Assembly: GCF_032193765.1 (NCBI RefSeq)
Contig: NZ_JAVBIJ010000001.1
Location: 2,542,001 to 2,606,000 of the forward strand
Reading direction: 5' to 3'
Source: Rhodoferax potami
GTDB taxonomy: Bacteria > Pseudomonadota > Gammaproteobacteria > Burkholderiales > Burkholderiaceae_C
DNA: 64,000 nucleotides
The stretch's first letter is position 1; the number at the start of each line of letters is the position of its first letter. The translations under genes were made by a program, and so were the position numbers. The notes under the pieces were generated by a model. The model was not told the DNA's origin, searched no databases, and saw nothing but the letters and a program-made list of their open reading frames with translations. Below, piece by piece: positions 27,261 to 37,090 of this stretch.

Positions 27261-28695
27261 GTCGTCCCTGCAAAATTCACTTCAAGCCACCCCCCAGCGC
27301 CGATCTGAGCCTTGCAGTCGGTTGAGGCCGATGATTTTGGCCAATTTCTCAAACAAGCCCGTCAAACCGCTCACCTGCAGCAGGCACAACAAAAGGCCCA
27401 GGCCTTTCCGGGCGATCATCCGCAGCAGCCAGCGGATGTTGTAGCCCGCCGCGCACAGCACCGCGTGCAGTGCATCGCCTGCTGAGCCTTTGAGGTGGCA
27501 GCGGTCCATGCGGTGATCCGCTTTGAGGTGCCCGATGATCGGCTCGATCGCTTGGCGCCGTTTGAGCAGTCTGCGCTCTTCATCGGTCAACCGCTTGTCC
27601 TTGCCCCGGTGTTTGATCTCAATGTCCGGGTTGTCTTTGTCCACACCCCGGTAGCCCAAGTCTGCGTACACCACCTCGGGCTTGACCCCCAAGCCTTGCA
27701 TCAGGATAGCGCTTTGCTCGATCTGCTCGTGCATGGTGTGCCCGTCATACGGGTTACCGGGAAAGCTCCTGGCTCCCACGATCAAATTGCCCTTGAGCGT
27801 CATGGCCAGACCCACCTTCACGCCGAACTCGTACGGATTGCGGCTCTTGCCTTTTGAGATGCACTCCACCTCGGGCGCATGCCAGCTGTAGAGCTTGGCG
27901 CGGTTGTCCACTGCCTTGCGACTGCCGGTCTGCGTGACCAAGCGTTTGGCCTTGTCCAAGGTCTGGCCCAAGGTCTCTTGTATGGCTTGGCTGAGCGTGG
28001 TCATCTTGCGAGCCACCTCGCGCTGCAGCCGTCCAACGATGGTGCGCTGGCGTTTGATGGCTTTGCGCATGCGCTTGAACTGGCGGGCATGGGCATAGCG
28101 CCCAGCCTTGTAGCCCAGCAGTTGGCCTTCTTTGGCGTAGGTCTGTTTGAGCTCGATGCCATTGGCTTTGGCCAACTCGACCACCTTGGATCGGGCGGTC
28201 TCCAGCAGCTTGCTGTCGGTGGGATGTGCCACAGCTTTTTCTTGCACCGTGGAGTCCACGATCATGCGGGTCAATTCTTTCTTGGCAATCAGCTTGAGGG
28301 TGACCGCCACTTCCATGGTGCGGGCCAGCAGTTCTTCCACGCCTTCTTCGCCCAGAGCTTTACGAAAGCGCCCCAGTTGTGTCGGGTCGCACGGCCACTG
28401 GTGTTCAAAGTATTCGTTGCCAGAAAAGTACTGCCAAGTGGGGGTCTCACCCCAGCGCTGGATCACGTCCTCGTCGCTCTCATTGAACGCATGCTTGAGG
28501 TACAGCAAGGCAACCATTAACCGGGTGCGTATTTCGGCGAAGATGAACGGCGATTCCGGGATCGTGAACATGGATTCCGGCCAATATGAACGCAGCGGCA
28601 GTGAGGAACTGATATTGCGCTCTTTTATTTTAGGCCGAGGTGGTTTTTCGGCAGAGTGACTCCTTGTCAGGTTGGTTGATTGGGGCTTTTCTTAA

Positions 28696-29469
28696 TCAAC
28701 CCGCCGCGGACTCAGCGTTGGCGGTTTTGCCTTTTCCGGGTGCAGGTTTCTTTCGCAACGACTCACCCGTGATCGTGAAGCGATGATGGTTCTCCATTAA
28801 CCGGTCCAGCATCGCATCGGCCACTGTCGGGTCACCAATCCACTCGTGCCAATGCTCAATGGGCAACTGACTGGTAATGATCGTGGCCCGACTTGATGTC
28901 CTGTCATCAATGATCTCCAGCAAGTCCGCCCGGCTCTGGCTGTCCAGCGCAGCCATGCCCCAGTCATCGAGCAGCAGGACATCGGTTTTGCGGATCTGAT
29001 CGAGCCACTTGCCAAACGTGCCGTTGGCATGGCGGATACGCAATTCCTCCCCCAGTCGTGGCACCCGCTGGTAGTGGGCACTGAAGCCCCGCCGGCACGC
29101 ATGTTGGGCCAACGCACAGGCCAGCCAGGATTTACCCGCCCCGGTCGGCCCCGTAATCAGCACAGCATGTCCGCTTTGCACCCACCCGCCCAGGGCCAGA
29201 CTCATCACTGCACTGCGTTGAATGCCGCGCCCGGCGCGGCTGTCAATGTCTTCGATAGCCGCTTGCGGATACTTCAGCCTAGCCTGTTTCAACAGGCGGG
29301 TTTGGCGCTTGTCATTGCGCCAGTGCACCTCCCTGTCTACCAATAGCGCCAACCGCTCTTCAAAGCTCATGGCCGCCACGCCTGCTTGACTGAGCTGCTC
29401 CTGCAGCCCCGTGGCCAAGCCCTCCAGCCTCAATTCACGCAGTTGGGCTAATGTCGTATTCATCATCAT
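28696..29469 (-). CDS. istB: IstB ATPase of IS21 element no. 2
   Basis: About 257 residues from the ATG at 29469 (a run of three ATG codons) preceded by GGAGAGACC. Walker A is GPTGAGKSW and Walker B is DVLLLDDWGMA; TSQLPIEHWHEWIGDPT is the conserved IstB sensor region. It lies 20 bp downstream of istA. It is intact and only distantly related to the IstB at 11388. Confidence 0.93.
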   Translation of the reverse strand: MMMNTTLAQLRELRLEGLATGLQEQLSQAGVAAMSFEERLALLVDREVHWRNDKRQTRLLKQARLKYPQAAIEDIDSRAGRGIQRSAVMSLALGGWVQSGHAVLITGPTGAGKSWLACALAQHACRRGFSAHYQRVPRLGEELRIRHANGTFGKWLDQIRKTDVLLLDDWGMAALDSQSRADLLEIIDDRTSSRATIITSQLPIEHWHEWIGDPTVADAMLDRLMENHHRFTITGESLRKKPAPGKGKTANAESAAG

Positions 29470-29489
29470 GGGGGTCTCTCCATTCGTCT

Positions 29490-31022
29490 CTATTGGTAAT
29501 AGCCAGGCCCGCGCACGTGAGCATGTGCCGGGCTGCTCCACTCGGGGGCCTCGGTCTTAAGCAACTGATCCCCGCGGTTGACCAGGATGTCGCGGATATG
29601 GCTGTATTTGCAGGTGCCCAACTGCAGCGCCATCAAGCTCGCCGCTTCCAGCCTGGCATGGCCGTATCGGCGCCCCAGGGAGAGCAAACCCAAGCAGGCC
29701 CGGTAGGCATGTTCAGGGTGGCGCTGGCGCTCCAGCATCTTGCTCACTACCCCGGCCGTGGCCACGCCGATTTGCTCGCCCCAGGCCAGAAGCCGCTCCG
29801 GACTCCACTGTGCATGCGCCCGGTGTGCCTCTGGCATGTGTTCATCCGTCGTGGTGAAGCCGCCCCGGCGAGCGCTTCTGAGGTGGCTGCACACCCGCTG
29901 GCCCCGGTTCAGAATCTCCAGTGTGGTGCGGGTCACCCGCAGCTCCAGCGTCTGGCCCACCAGTGCATGTGGAACGCTATAGCGGTGGCCTTCAAACTCG
30001 ACGTGATAGTCAATGTGTACTTTGACCGTCTTGAATACCGCAAGCTCAAACGGTTCAGGCGGCAGGGCCATCAATGCTGGCACATCCAGGGCGGTAAACG
30101 CGCTTGCCCGGCATCCGGGTAGCTTCTGAAACGGTTTGTTGTTCAGATACTCCAGCAAAGGGGCAATGGCTGCGTTGACCTCAGTGACGCTAAGAAACGA
30201 TTGATGCCGCAGTCGCGCCAATATCCAGCGCTCAACAATCTGGACCGTGGACTCGACTTTGGCCTTGTCCTGCGGGTGGTAGGCACGCGCAGGTAGTACG
30301 CTGCAGCCGTAATGGCATGCAAAGTCCAGCACGGTGTCAGTAGCTCGGGGCTCGTAACGGCTGACCTGCGCAATCACTGCGCGCGGGTTGTCCGGCACGA
30401 TTAGCTGCGGCACTCCACCATAGAAGGTCAGCGCCTTGACACACCCCTCCAGCCAATCTGCCGTGGTCTGTGCAGGTGTCGCCCACGCGAAGGCGTAACC
30501 TGAGGCGCCCAAGGCGGCCACGAAGATATTGGCTTTACCACCCTCGGCCAGCACAATGGTCGGGCCAGCGTAGTCAATGAACAGTTTTTCTCCGGCGCGA
30601 TGCACTTGGCGCATTGAGCGCTTCAGTGTCTTGGCAAACCGGCGGTAGTGCTCGCAGAATTGGGTGTACTGGTAAGGCCTGACCTGGGTGTCTTCGGCCC
30701 ACTTGGCGCAGTATTCTTGCCACAGCAGCATCAACGTAACGCCTTTGCCGCGCAGCTCCAAGTGCACCCGTGCGTAGTCAGGCGCAACAAAGACAACGGG
30801 CTCACTTTGCTGGCCCCGCAATTTGCGGTGTAACTCTCCCTCATCCAAGGTTTCTATGGCACTCCAATCCAGTCCTGCTGCAAGAGCCTGACGGATGTAT
30901 TTGGAGATGACGCCTTTGGACAGTCCCAGGGCTTGGGATATCTGATCGTAGGGTAGCCTGCACTCCAGGCTCAATCTCAATGTTTCTTTAACTTTGCGCA
31001 TCGCGATCTTTCGGGCGGGCAT
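29490..31022 (-). CDS. istA: IstA transposase of IS21 element no. 2
   Basis: 510 residues from ATG 31022, preceded by AGGAGG (an upstream TTG at 31037 is less likely). An N-terminal HTH (LPYDQISQALGLSKGVISKYI) precedes the rve domain with D (GEKLFIDYAG), D (LIVPDNPRAVI) and E (DKAKVESTVQIVERW). The C-terminal part includes HRYSVPHALVG, as usual in IstA. It is complete. Confidence 0.95.
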   Translation of the reverse strand: MPARKIAMRKVKETLRLSLECRLPYDQISQALGLSKGVISKYIRQALAAGLDWSAIETLDEGELHRKLRGQQSEPVVFVAPDYARVHLELRGKGVTLMLLWQEYCAKWAEDTQVRPYQYTQFCEHYRRFAKTLKRSMRQVHRAGEKLFIDYAGPTIVLAEGGKANIFVAALGASGYAFAWATPAQTTADWLEGCVKALTFYGGVPQLIVPDNPRAVIAQVSRYEPRATDTVLDFACHYGCSVLPARAYHPQDKAKVESTVQIVERWILARLRHQSFLSVTEVNAAIAPLLEYLNNKPFQKLPGCRASAFTALDVPALMALPPEPFELAVFKTVKVHIDYHVEFEGHRYSVPHALVGQTLELRVTRTTLEILNRGQRVCSHLRSARRGGFTTTDEHMPEAHRAHAQWSPERLLAWGEQIGVATAGVVSKMLERQRHPEHAYRACLGLLSLGRRYGHARLEAASLMALQLGTCKYSHIRDILVNRGDQLLKTEAPEWSSPAHAHVRGPGYYQ

Positions 31023-31596
31023 CCGGCCTCCTGTCAAAAATCAGGCAGCCTACCCGCCAGGGTGGTCTCATTTGCGCAACTTCAGTCCCCACTTCTATGC
31101 AGGCATACGCCTGCGCCACATTCGCTGTTCACGACTCCGAAATCAACGTTCACGATGCCGAAATCCTTAGCTGCAAGCTATCAAAACGCCCGTTCACGTT
31201 GCCCGAAATGGCTGTTCACGTTCGTCCGAAATACCCAACCGGGTGGGCAGACGGGGACGGCCGGCATTGGAGACGCCGCCACCGGCAACGGCCGAGACCG
31301 GACCAAACAAGTCCAAGTCTTCTATCTTCTTGCCAGACTTGACCTGGCGTGCCCAGCGCTGGACGAGGGAGGCTTCGATCTCTTGCCAAGGCATGCGGTT
31401 AGCAAGCACCGCCAGAGGGTGGCGCAAATCGATCATCTGATCCAGGCGGTTGCGGAAAAAGTCATCGGTCATGGCGCTGCTTTCAAAAACTCCCAGAAAA
31501 CAGACTCCATTGAATATCTATTTGAGAGTTCTGACCATCCGGAATCACCCCAGATCACAAGCGTTCATGCGGGTTGCAGGGGTTTTGCAGGGACAA

Positions 31597-31638
31597 CTAA
31601 GTAAATGGGATTTGGCGCAAATGCGCCAAATTACTTAG
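31597..31638. repeat. Long interrupted palindrome at the IS/host border
   Basis: Outer arms CTAAGTAA (31597-31604) and TTACTTAG (31631-31638) and inner arms TTTGGCGCA (31611-31619) and TGCGCCAAA (31622-31630) fold together, with ATGGGA unpaired on one side. It begins with the last base of the IS5-like element and lies 51 bp past the NlpC/P60 stop. It could be the transcription end of that minus-strand operon and also the insertion target. Confidence 0.6.
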
Positions 31639-31688
31639 CCCTATCAACGCCAAGTCAATAGAAAAAACTCATCAAAGTTAAGCCCCCC

Positions 31689-32180
31689 TCAGGGCCGCCG
31701 GTAACTCACCTGCTGCTTGGCCCAGTACGACGAATTCAACCGATCCAGCCGCACGGTGCCACCGGTAGACGGCGCATGCACAAAGCGGCCTTCGCCCACG
31801 TAGATGCCGGCATGGTTGGCGCGGCCGTTTTGGGCGAATACCACCAGGTCACCGGTGCGCAAGCTGGGCGCGGGGATGCTGGTGCCCCAATCAATCAAAC
31901 CACCGGTGGTGCGCGGCGCCACGACACCGGCGCGCTGTTGGTACACATAGCCAATCAGGCCGCTGCAATCGAACCCGCTAGCGGGTGTGTTGCCGCCGTA
32001 GCGATAGGGCGTGCCCACCAGGCCAATGGCCATGACGGTAACGTCGTTAGCCTGATCCAGCGTCAAGCGGGCAGCCGGCTGGGGTACTGCTGCAGGCGAT
32101 GAAGGGGTCGTAGGCGCACTCGAACAGCCAGCCAACACCAGCACCGCGCTGGCAAGCAGCAAACCACACAGCGCTCGCAT
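31689..32180 (-). CDS. NlpC/P60-family peptidoglycan endopeptidase, lipoprotein
   Basis: 163 residues from ATG 32180, which overlaps the stop of the upstream transporter gene as TGATG. Residues 1-19 form a lipoprotein signal (VLVLAGC, Cys19). The NlpC/P60 domain (residues ~45-160) has C72 in GFDCSGLIGY, H123 in ANHAGIYVG and H135 in RFVHAP as likely catalytic triad. It is expected to be outer-membrane anchored and to cut peptide stems in the cell wall. Confidence 0.92.
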   Translation of the reverse strand: MRALCGLLLASAVLVLAGCSSAPTTPSSPAAVPQPAARLTLDQANDVTVMAIGLVGTPYRYGGNTPASGFDCSGLIGYVYQQRAGVVAPRTTGGLIDWGTSIPAPSLRTGDLVVFAQNGRANHAGIYVGEGRFVHAPSTGGTVRLDRLNSSYWAKQQVSYRRP

Positions 32181-33412
32181 CACAACTCCTCCACGCGCCG
32201 TCCGATCTCGGGCCAGCGGCTGCGAATGAACACCCACGAGCACAGGCCCACGCACATCATCAGCACCGAGGCACTGGCCAAGCCGATGGTGGAATGCATG
32301 ACCAGCGGCGACACCACCCCGGCCACGATGCCATTGGCCGTGGAGCCCACAAACATCTGCAGGCTAGACGCCATGCCCCGACGGTCGGGGTGCAAGTCCA
32401 GCACCAGCAAGGTCACCACCGGCACCATGAGCGCCCACCCGAAGGCGAAGATAGCGATGGGGAACAGCGCCCAGCTCACATGCGCCTTGAACAGCAGGTT
32501 GGCTACGAGGTTGATCACCCCGATGGCGAGCATGATGAGAAAGCCGTTGCGGATCTGGCGCTTGGGCGCAATCTTGCCGGCCACCCGGCCGCTGACAAAC
32601 GCGCCGCCCATGATGCCGCTGATAGTGAGCACAAAAAACCAGAAAAACTGCTGGGGCTGCAACCCCAAGTGCTCACCCAAAAACACCGGCGCACTCAGCA
32701 CATACAAAAACATGCCGTTGAACGGAATGCCGCTGGCCAGCGCCAGCAACAAAAAGCGCGGGTCGGAGCCCAGCTTCCAATACCCGGCCAACAGGTTTTT
32801 GACATGGAAGTGCTGGCGCTGTGCCGGTGGCAAGGTCTCTGGCAACAAAAAGTAGTTAGACATCCACAGCGCCACGCCGACTGCGGCCAGGAACCAGAAG
32901 ATGCCGTGCCAGCTGGCATGAATCAGCAGCCAGCCCCCCACCATGGGTGCGATCGCAGGCGCCACACCGAAGAAGATGGTGACCTGGCTCATGACCTTTT
33001 GCGCCTGCGAGGGCGGATACACATCACGAATGACCGCGCGTGAAATCACAATGCCCGCACCGGTACACAAGCCCTGCATGGCCCTGAAGAAAATGAGCTG
33101 GCCGATGGTTTGCGACAGCGCACACCCGACCGAGGCAATAGTGAACGCTGCCAGCCCCCACAGCACCACCGGGCGCCGGCCGAAGCTGTCTGAAATGGAA
33201 CCATGGAACAACGCCATGAAGGCGAAGCCGAACAGGTAGGCCGACAGCGTTTGCTGCATCTGCACCGGCGTGGCCCCCAAAGACTGGCTGATGCCGGCAA
33301 ACGCGGGCAAATAGGTATCGATAGAGAACGGCCCCAACATGCCGAGCAAAGCGAGCAGGATGGAAAACGCCCATTGCGGGGCGCGCCAGAGTTTTTGGGC
33401 TTCGGGGGTCAT
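32180..33412 (-). CDS. Bcr/CflA-type MFS drug-resistance transporter
   Basis: 410 residues from ATG 33412. About 12 hydrophobic segments are visible. The MFS signature between TM2 and TM3 reads GSISDSFGRRPVVLWG, and SIDTYLPAF in TM1 is typical of the Bcr/CflA drug:H+ antiporter subfamily. It is an inner-membrane exporter; substrate unknown. It is followed immediately by the NlpC/P60 gene (TGATG), so they form an operon, and is divergent from the binding protein at 33549. Confidence 0.9.
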   Translation of the reverse strand: MTPEAQKLWRAPQWAFSILLALLGMLGPFSIDTYLPAFAGISQSLGATPVQMQQTLSAYLFGFAFMALFHGSISDSFGRRPVVLWGLAAFTIASVGCALSQTIGQLIFFRAMQGLCTGAGIVISRAVIRDVYPPSQAQKVMSQVTIFFGVAPAIAPMVGGWLLIHASWHGIFWFLAAVGVALWMSNYFLLPETLPPAQRQHFHVKNLLAGYWKLGSDPRFLLLALASGIPFNGMFLYVLSAPVFLGEHLGLQPQQFFWFFVLTISGIMGGAFVSGRVAGKIAPKRQIRNGFLIMLAIGVINLVANLLFKAHVSWALFPIAIFAFGWALMVPVVTLLVLDLHPDRRGMASSLQMFVGSTANGIVAGVVSPLVMHSTIGLASASVLMMCVGLCSWVFIRSRWPEIGRRVEEL

Positions 33413-33548
33413 GGAGTGCAGCAAACAGTACGGCTCGCTATTGAAACACGGGGCAAGGCAACGACGTGGAAACCGTTTTCAAAAACCTGCATACTTGCGG
33501 CCGCAACATTAGTTCACTTACTAGACAAAATCGCAAAAAAGGATTGCT

Positions 33549-34331
33549 TTGAAACGCTGGTTCGCATTCATGGGGAGGCTTTGCATGCTGGCGCTCAGCC
33601 TGGCCGGCAGTGCCTATGCGACAGCGCCTGTGATTCCGGTCTTCAGTGGCGATGGCTCGCCCCCCAAGATGTTTGTGCACGAGGGCGAGCAGCGTGGCGT
33701 GCTGATTGACATCTTGAACTACGCGGACAAGCAGATGCCGCAACACCGCTTCGAGCTGAGTTTGTACCCGTGGGCCAGGGCTTATATGGCGTCGGCATCA
33801 GGCCAGGGGGGCTTGCTGGGCATTTCCTGGACATGGCGGCGCGATGAGGTGTTTGATTACTCCGAGCCTTTGTTTTATGACGAGGTAGTGATCGTGGTGC
33901 GCAAAGGCCACGAGTTCAACTACCAAAGCCTGAGCGACCTGCAAGGCAAAACCCTGGGCACGGTGCGGGGCGCCAGTTTTGGCAGTGCCTTTGACCGCGC
34001 GCACCAAGACGGCGTGTTCTCGATCGACAGGGACAACGGCGCGCGCAACCGCCTGAGCAAACTCGCCGCCGGGCGGATTGACTGCGCACTCTTCAATGTG
34101 GGCAAGGCCGGGTTTCAAGAAACCCTGCGCCTCCACAAAATACCCAAAAGCCAGTGGAAGAACTTTGTAGTGCTGCCGGTGCCGCTGCGCCGCGACCCGA
34201 ACTACCTGGCCTTCCCCAAAACCATGCAGATGGGCGATTGGCTGCGGGGGTTTAACGAAGTCATCCGGCAGGGCTATGCGCGCGGCGAAATACAAAAGAT
34301 CATCGAGCGCAACCTCTACGCCAGCCAATAA
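33549..34331 (+). CDS. Periplasmic solute-binding protein, SBP_bac_3 family
   Basis: 260 residues from a TTG start with AGGA six bases upstream; ATG 33570 is an alternative. Residues 1-25 form a signal peptide ending AYA. The remainder has the two-lobed amino-acid-binding layout (GVLIDILNYADKQMP, SEPLFYDEVVIVVRKG, LSDLQGKTLGTVRGASFGSAF). No permease or ATPase genes are adjacent, so this is an orphan binding protein with unknown ligand. It ends 4 bp from the convergent SDR gene. Confidence 0.85.
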   Translation: MKRWFAFMGRLCMLALSLAGSAYATAPVIPVFSGDGSPPKMFVHEGEQRGVLIDILNYADKQMPQHRFELSLYPWARAYMASASGQGGLLGISWTWRRDEVFDYSEPLFYDEVVIVVRKGHEFNYQSLSDLQGKTLGTVRGASFGSAFDRAHQDGVFSIDRDNGARNRLSKLAAGRIDCALFNVGKAGFQETLRLHKIPKSQWKNFVVLPVPLRRDPNYLAFPKTMQMGDWLRGFNEVIRQGYARGEIQKIIERNLYASQ

Positions 34332-34335
34332 CCGA

Positions 34336-35085
34336 CTACCGGGCGAGATAGCCGCCATCCACCGGGTAATACGCCCCGGTGACGAACGAGGCGCGGTCTG
34401 AGGCCAGCCACACGACCAGCTCGGCCACCTCGGCAGGCCGACCCAAACGGCCGGCAGCGTGGGCAGCCACCAGCATGGCGTGGGTGGCGGGGTCTTCGGA
34501 GAGTTTGCTGACCATGGGCGTTTCAATAAAGCCCGGGCCCACCGCATTCACCCGCACACCTTGCGCGCTGTACTCCAGTGCAGCCACCTGGGTCAGCCCC
34601 ACCACGCCGTGCTTGGCGGCGGTGTAGGCCACCGAGCCGCTAAAGCCGACTGCGCCCAGCACCGAGGCCATGTTGACGATGGAGCCGCCACCATGCTTGA
34701 GCATGGCTTCAATCTGGGCCTGCATGCCGTAAAACACGCCATTGAGGTTGATGTTGAGCACGCGGGCCCAGCCGTCCAGCGGGTAGTCGGCCGTGGGCGC
34801 CGTGGGGCCGGCAATGCCGGCGTTGTTGACCGCAATATCCAGCCGGCCGTAATGCACGACCGCGCGCGCAACCAAGGCCTGCGCCTCGGCGGGCTTGCCT
34901 ACATCGGCGGCCACAAATATGGCCTCGCCACCTTGCGCGCGGACCAGGGCTACGGTGTCGGCACCTGCGTCCAACTGCACATCAGACACCACGACACGGG
35001 CACCCTCACGCGCCAACAACAAGGCCACCGAACGACCTATGCCCGACGCAGCACCGGTCACCAGCGCCACTTTGTGTTTCAACAT
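34336..35085 (-). CDS. Short-chain dehydrogenase/reductase
   Basis: 249 residues from ATG 35085, which has AGGAG upstream. The Rossmann motif TGAASGIG is at residues 10-17, NNAG near residue 87 and the catalytic YTAAK with upstream Ser near residues 140-155. It is classical FabG-like. The C-terminal TGAYYPVDGGYLAR is typical of NAD(P)H SDRs that act on 3-hydroxyacyl or alcohol substrates. The substrate cannot be told from sequence. Confidence 0.9.
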   Translation of the reverse strand: MLKHKVALVTGAASGIGRSVALLLAREGARVVVSDVQLDAGADTVALVRAQGGEAIFVAADVGKPAEAQALVARAVVHYGRLDIAVNNAGIAGPTAPTADYPLDGWARVLNINLNGVFYGMQAQIEAMLKHGGGSIVNMASVLGAVGFSGSVAYTAAKHGVVGLTQVAALEYSAQGVRVNAVGPGFIETPMVSKLSEDPATHAMLVAAHAAGRLGRPAEVAELVVWLASDRASFVTGAYYPVDGGYLAR

Positions 35086-35178
35086 TGCATTTCTCCTGCC
35101 ATGGACGTGCGGCAAGACACCGCATCAAAGCAGGTTAGAAGGTGCGGTGTGGCATGTCGGTTCGCTGCCGAACGGTCT

Positions 35179-36138
35179 TCAATCGGCCGCGCGGGCGCTG
35201 GCCGGCGAACCGGGCTCGTATTTGCGCCACACCCGGCGCAAGTCACGCGCGGAGGCAAAGCCACACGCCTCGGCCACCCGCTCGACCGGCCAGCCGTGCT
35301 GCGCCAGCAGTTGTTTGGCGCGGGCAATACGCAACTGCTGCTGGTACACCACCACGCTGATGCCGGCATGCTGCGCAAACAAGCGGGTCAAATGGCGCGG
35401 GCTCACGCAAGCCACATCCGCCAGCTCAGCCAAGGTCCAGTTGCGCTGCGGCTCGCGGGCCACCGCGTCTTGCGCGCGGTGCACTGCAGGGTGCATGTGG
35501 TTGCGGTGCGCCAGCCAGGGTGAAACCTGCGGGTCGTGGGTGCCGCGGCGCTGGTACATCACCAAACGGCGGGCCACGCGGGCGGCCAGTTCAGCCCCTG
35601 CCTCCTGCTCGATCAAGTACAGCGCGAGGTCTATGCCGGTGGTAATGCCCGCACTGGTGAGCACCTCGCCGTCGTCCACAAAAATGCGGTCAGACACCAC
35701 CTGCGCGCGCGGGGCCAGGGCCTGCAAGTCGGCAATCAGGGTGTGGTGGGTGGTGCAGTGCCGGCCGTCAAGGCAGCCGGCTTGCGCCAGCAGCAAGGCC
35801 CCGGAGCAAATGCTCGCCAAGCGGGTGCCCGGTGGCAAAGCCTGCAGCCAGTGCACCACAGCGCGTGCGGCGTCGGTGGCGTAGTCCACCGCCTCGTTGC
35901 TGTTGCCCACCACCAGCACCAGGCTGCGCTCGGGCAAGGCGCTAGGCAGTGCCTCCAGGCCGGTCAGGCCGGTGTTCAGGGACGTGGGAATATCGCCCTG
36001 CGGGCCGCACGCGTGCAGCGCGATCGGTGCACCCATGTCACGCGCCATGCGCAGCGCCTCGGCCGGACCGGCGTAGTCCAGCATCAGCACATTGGGCGTG
36101 AGCACCAGGTAAATGTGAAGCGGTGTGGCAGCCGTCAT
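35179..36138 (-). CDS. GlxA-family transcriptional regulator (DJ-1/PfpI plus AraC)
   Basis: 319 residues from ATG 36138. The N-terminal DJ-1/PfpI-like domain (~residues 8-185) has the nucleophile-elbow cysteine in LASICSGALLLAQAG. The C-terminal AraC domain (~residues 215-310) has two HTH motifs (WTLAELADVACVSPRHLTRLF and the later VERVAEACGFASARDLRRVW). These regulators often control nearby catabolic or efflux genes. It lies 11 bp after the EamA transporter gene and could regulate it. Confidence 0.92.
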   Translation of the reverse strand: MTAATPLHIYLVLTPNVLMLDYAGPAEALRMARDMGAPIALHACGPQGDIPTSLNTGLTGLEALPSALPERSLVLVVGNSNEAVDYATDAARAVVHWLQALPPGTRLASICSGALLLAQAGCLDGRHCTTHHTLIADLQALAPRAQVVSDRIFVDDGEVLTSAGITTGIDLALYLIEQEAGAELAARVARRLVMYQRRGTHDPQVSPWLAHRNHMHPAVHRAQDAVAREPQRNWTLAELADVACVSPRHLTRLFAQHAGISVVVYQQQLRIARAKQLLAQHGWPVERVAEACGFASARDLRRVWRKYEPGSPASARAAD

Positions 36139-36148
36139 GGTGTGCGCA

Positions 36149-37090
36149 TTACTCAGACCGGCCGCGCTGCCAGCGCGCCACCCACGGCGCCAGCAGCGGC
36201 GCGCCGAACACATTGAGCAGCAGTCCCGCCATCAACAGCGCACCACCGGCAAAGTGCACTGGCCGCAGGGCCTCGCCGAACACCACCCAACCCGTGGTCA
36301 AGCCGACCACCGGCACCAGCAAGGTAAACGGCGCCACCCGGTTGGTGGCGTAGCGGGACATCAGGTGCGTCCACAAACCGTAGCCCAGCAAAGTGGCAGC
36401 CCAAGCCAAATAGGCGATGGCCGCGAAGGTGCTCCAGCCGATATTCTGCAAGGCCGTGGCGATCGCGTCAGGCCCTTCTATCACCAGCGACAGCGCCAGA
36501 AACGGCAGCGGCGGCACCAGGCTCGCCCACACCACAAAGGCCAACTGATTCATCGGGCCGTAGCGGCTGACGGTGCGGGTCACGATATTGCCGCAGGCCC
36601 ACATGACGGCCGCTGCCACCGTAAGCAAAAAGCCCAGCAGCGGCATGGACACACCAGCGCCTGCCGGCCCTGCTGCGCTGCCAATCAGCACCAAGCCGCA
36701 GGCGGCCAGCAACAGCCCGGCCATCTGGTTGGCCTGCCAACGCTCTTTGAGCCACCAGGCCGCCAGCAACAGGGTAAAAAACGATTGCGACTGCAACACC
36801 AGCGACGCCAGCCCCGATGGCATGCCTACATGGATGGCGGTGAACAGAAATGCAAACTGCCCCACCGAAATGGTGAGGCCATAGGCCAGGTACCAGCGCA
36901 GGGGCACCTTGGGCGGCTTCAAAAACAACAGCGCCGGGAACGCGGCCAGCGCAAAGCGCAACGCCCCCAGCAACAAGGGCGGCACGCCCACCACCCCCAC
37001 CTTGATGACGGCAAAGTTCACGCCCCACACCAGAATGACCAGCAGCGCCAGCCCCAAGTCTTTGGGCCGCATGGGCAAGGCTGCGCTCAT
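36149..37090 (-). CDS. EamA-family (DMT) transporter
   Basis: 313 residues from ATG 37090, which overlaps the DUF1272 stop as ATGA. Ten hydrophobic segments in two EamA repeats are visible (first repeat starts LGLALLVILVWGVNFAVIK). It is likely an inner-membrane exporter of amino acids or related metabolites. It is part of a minus-strand run DUF1272 - EamA - GlxA. Confidence 0.9.
   Translation of the reverse strand: MSAALPMRPKDLGLALLVILVWGVNFAVIKVGVVGVPPLLLGALRFALAAFPALLFLKPPKVPLRWYLAYGLTISVGQFAFLFTAIHVGMPSGLASLVLQSQSFFTLLLAAWWLKERWQANQMAGLLLAACGLVLIGSAAGPAGAGVSMPLLGFLLTVAAAVMWACGNIVTRTVSRYGPMNQLAFVVWASLVPPLPFLALSLVIEGPDAIATALQNIGWSTFAAIAYLAWAATLLGYGLWTHLMSRYATNRVAPFTLLVPVVGLTTGWVVFGEALRPVHFAGGALLMAGLLLNVFGAPLLAPWVARWQRGRSE

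Larger units (their letters stand above)
28528..31236 (-). mobile_element. IS21-family element no. 2 (istA-istB), about 2.7 kb
   Basis: It is bounded by AACCGGGTG direct repeats. The ends share GTATTTCGG (28529 and, complemented, near 31226-31234), and further imperfect internal repeats of the GTGAACRNNATTCCGG type follow on both sides. Gene content and protein sequence differ from IS21 element no. 1. It inserted into an IS5-like copy. Confidence 0.9.
27282..31472 (-). pseudogene. IS5-like transposase split by IS21 element no. 2
   Basis: The transposase start is at 31472. Its first ~78 codons end at the IS21 insertion (31237), and the remaining ~412 codons resume at 28527 and end at 27282. 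The sequence is otherwise intact; precise loss of the IS21 element and one 9-bp repeat would restore the 490-residue protein. Confidence 0.92.
27261..31597 (-). mobile_element. IS5-like element interrupted by IS21 element no. 2
   Basis: The two outer pieces, 27261-28527 and 31237-31597, add up to 1,619 bp when one copy of the 9-bp duplication AACCGGGTG (28519-28527, 31237-31245) is removed, exactly the intact element length. Both terminal repeats are present. The left flank (GGCTACATC) and right flank (TAAGTAA) share no target duplication, suggesting that recombination has exchanged one side. Confidence 0.95.
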
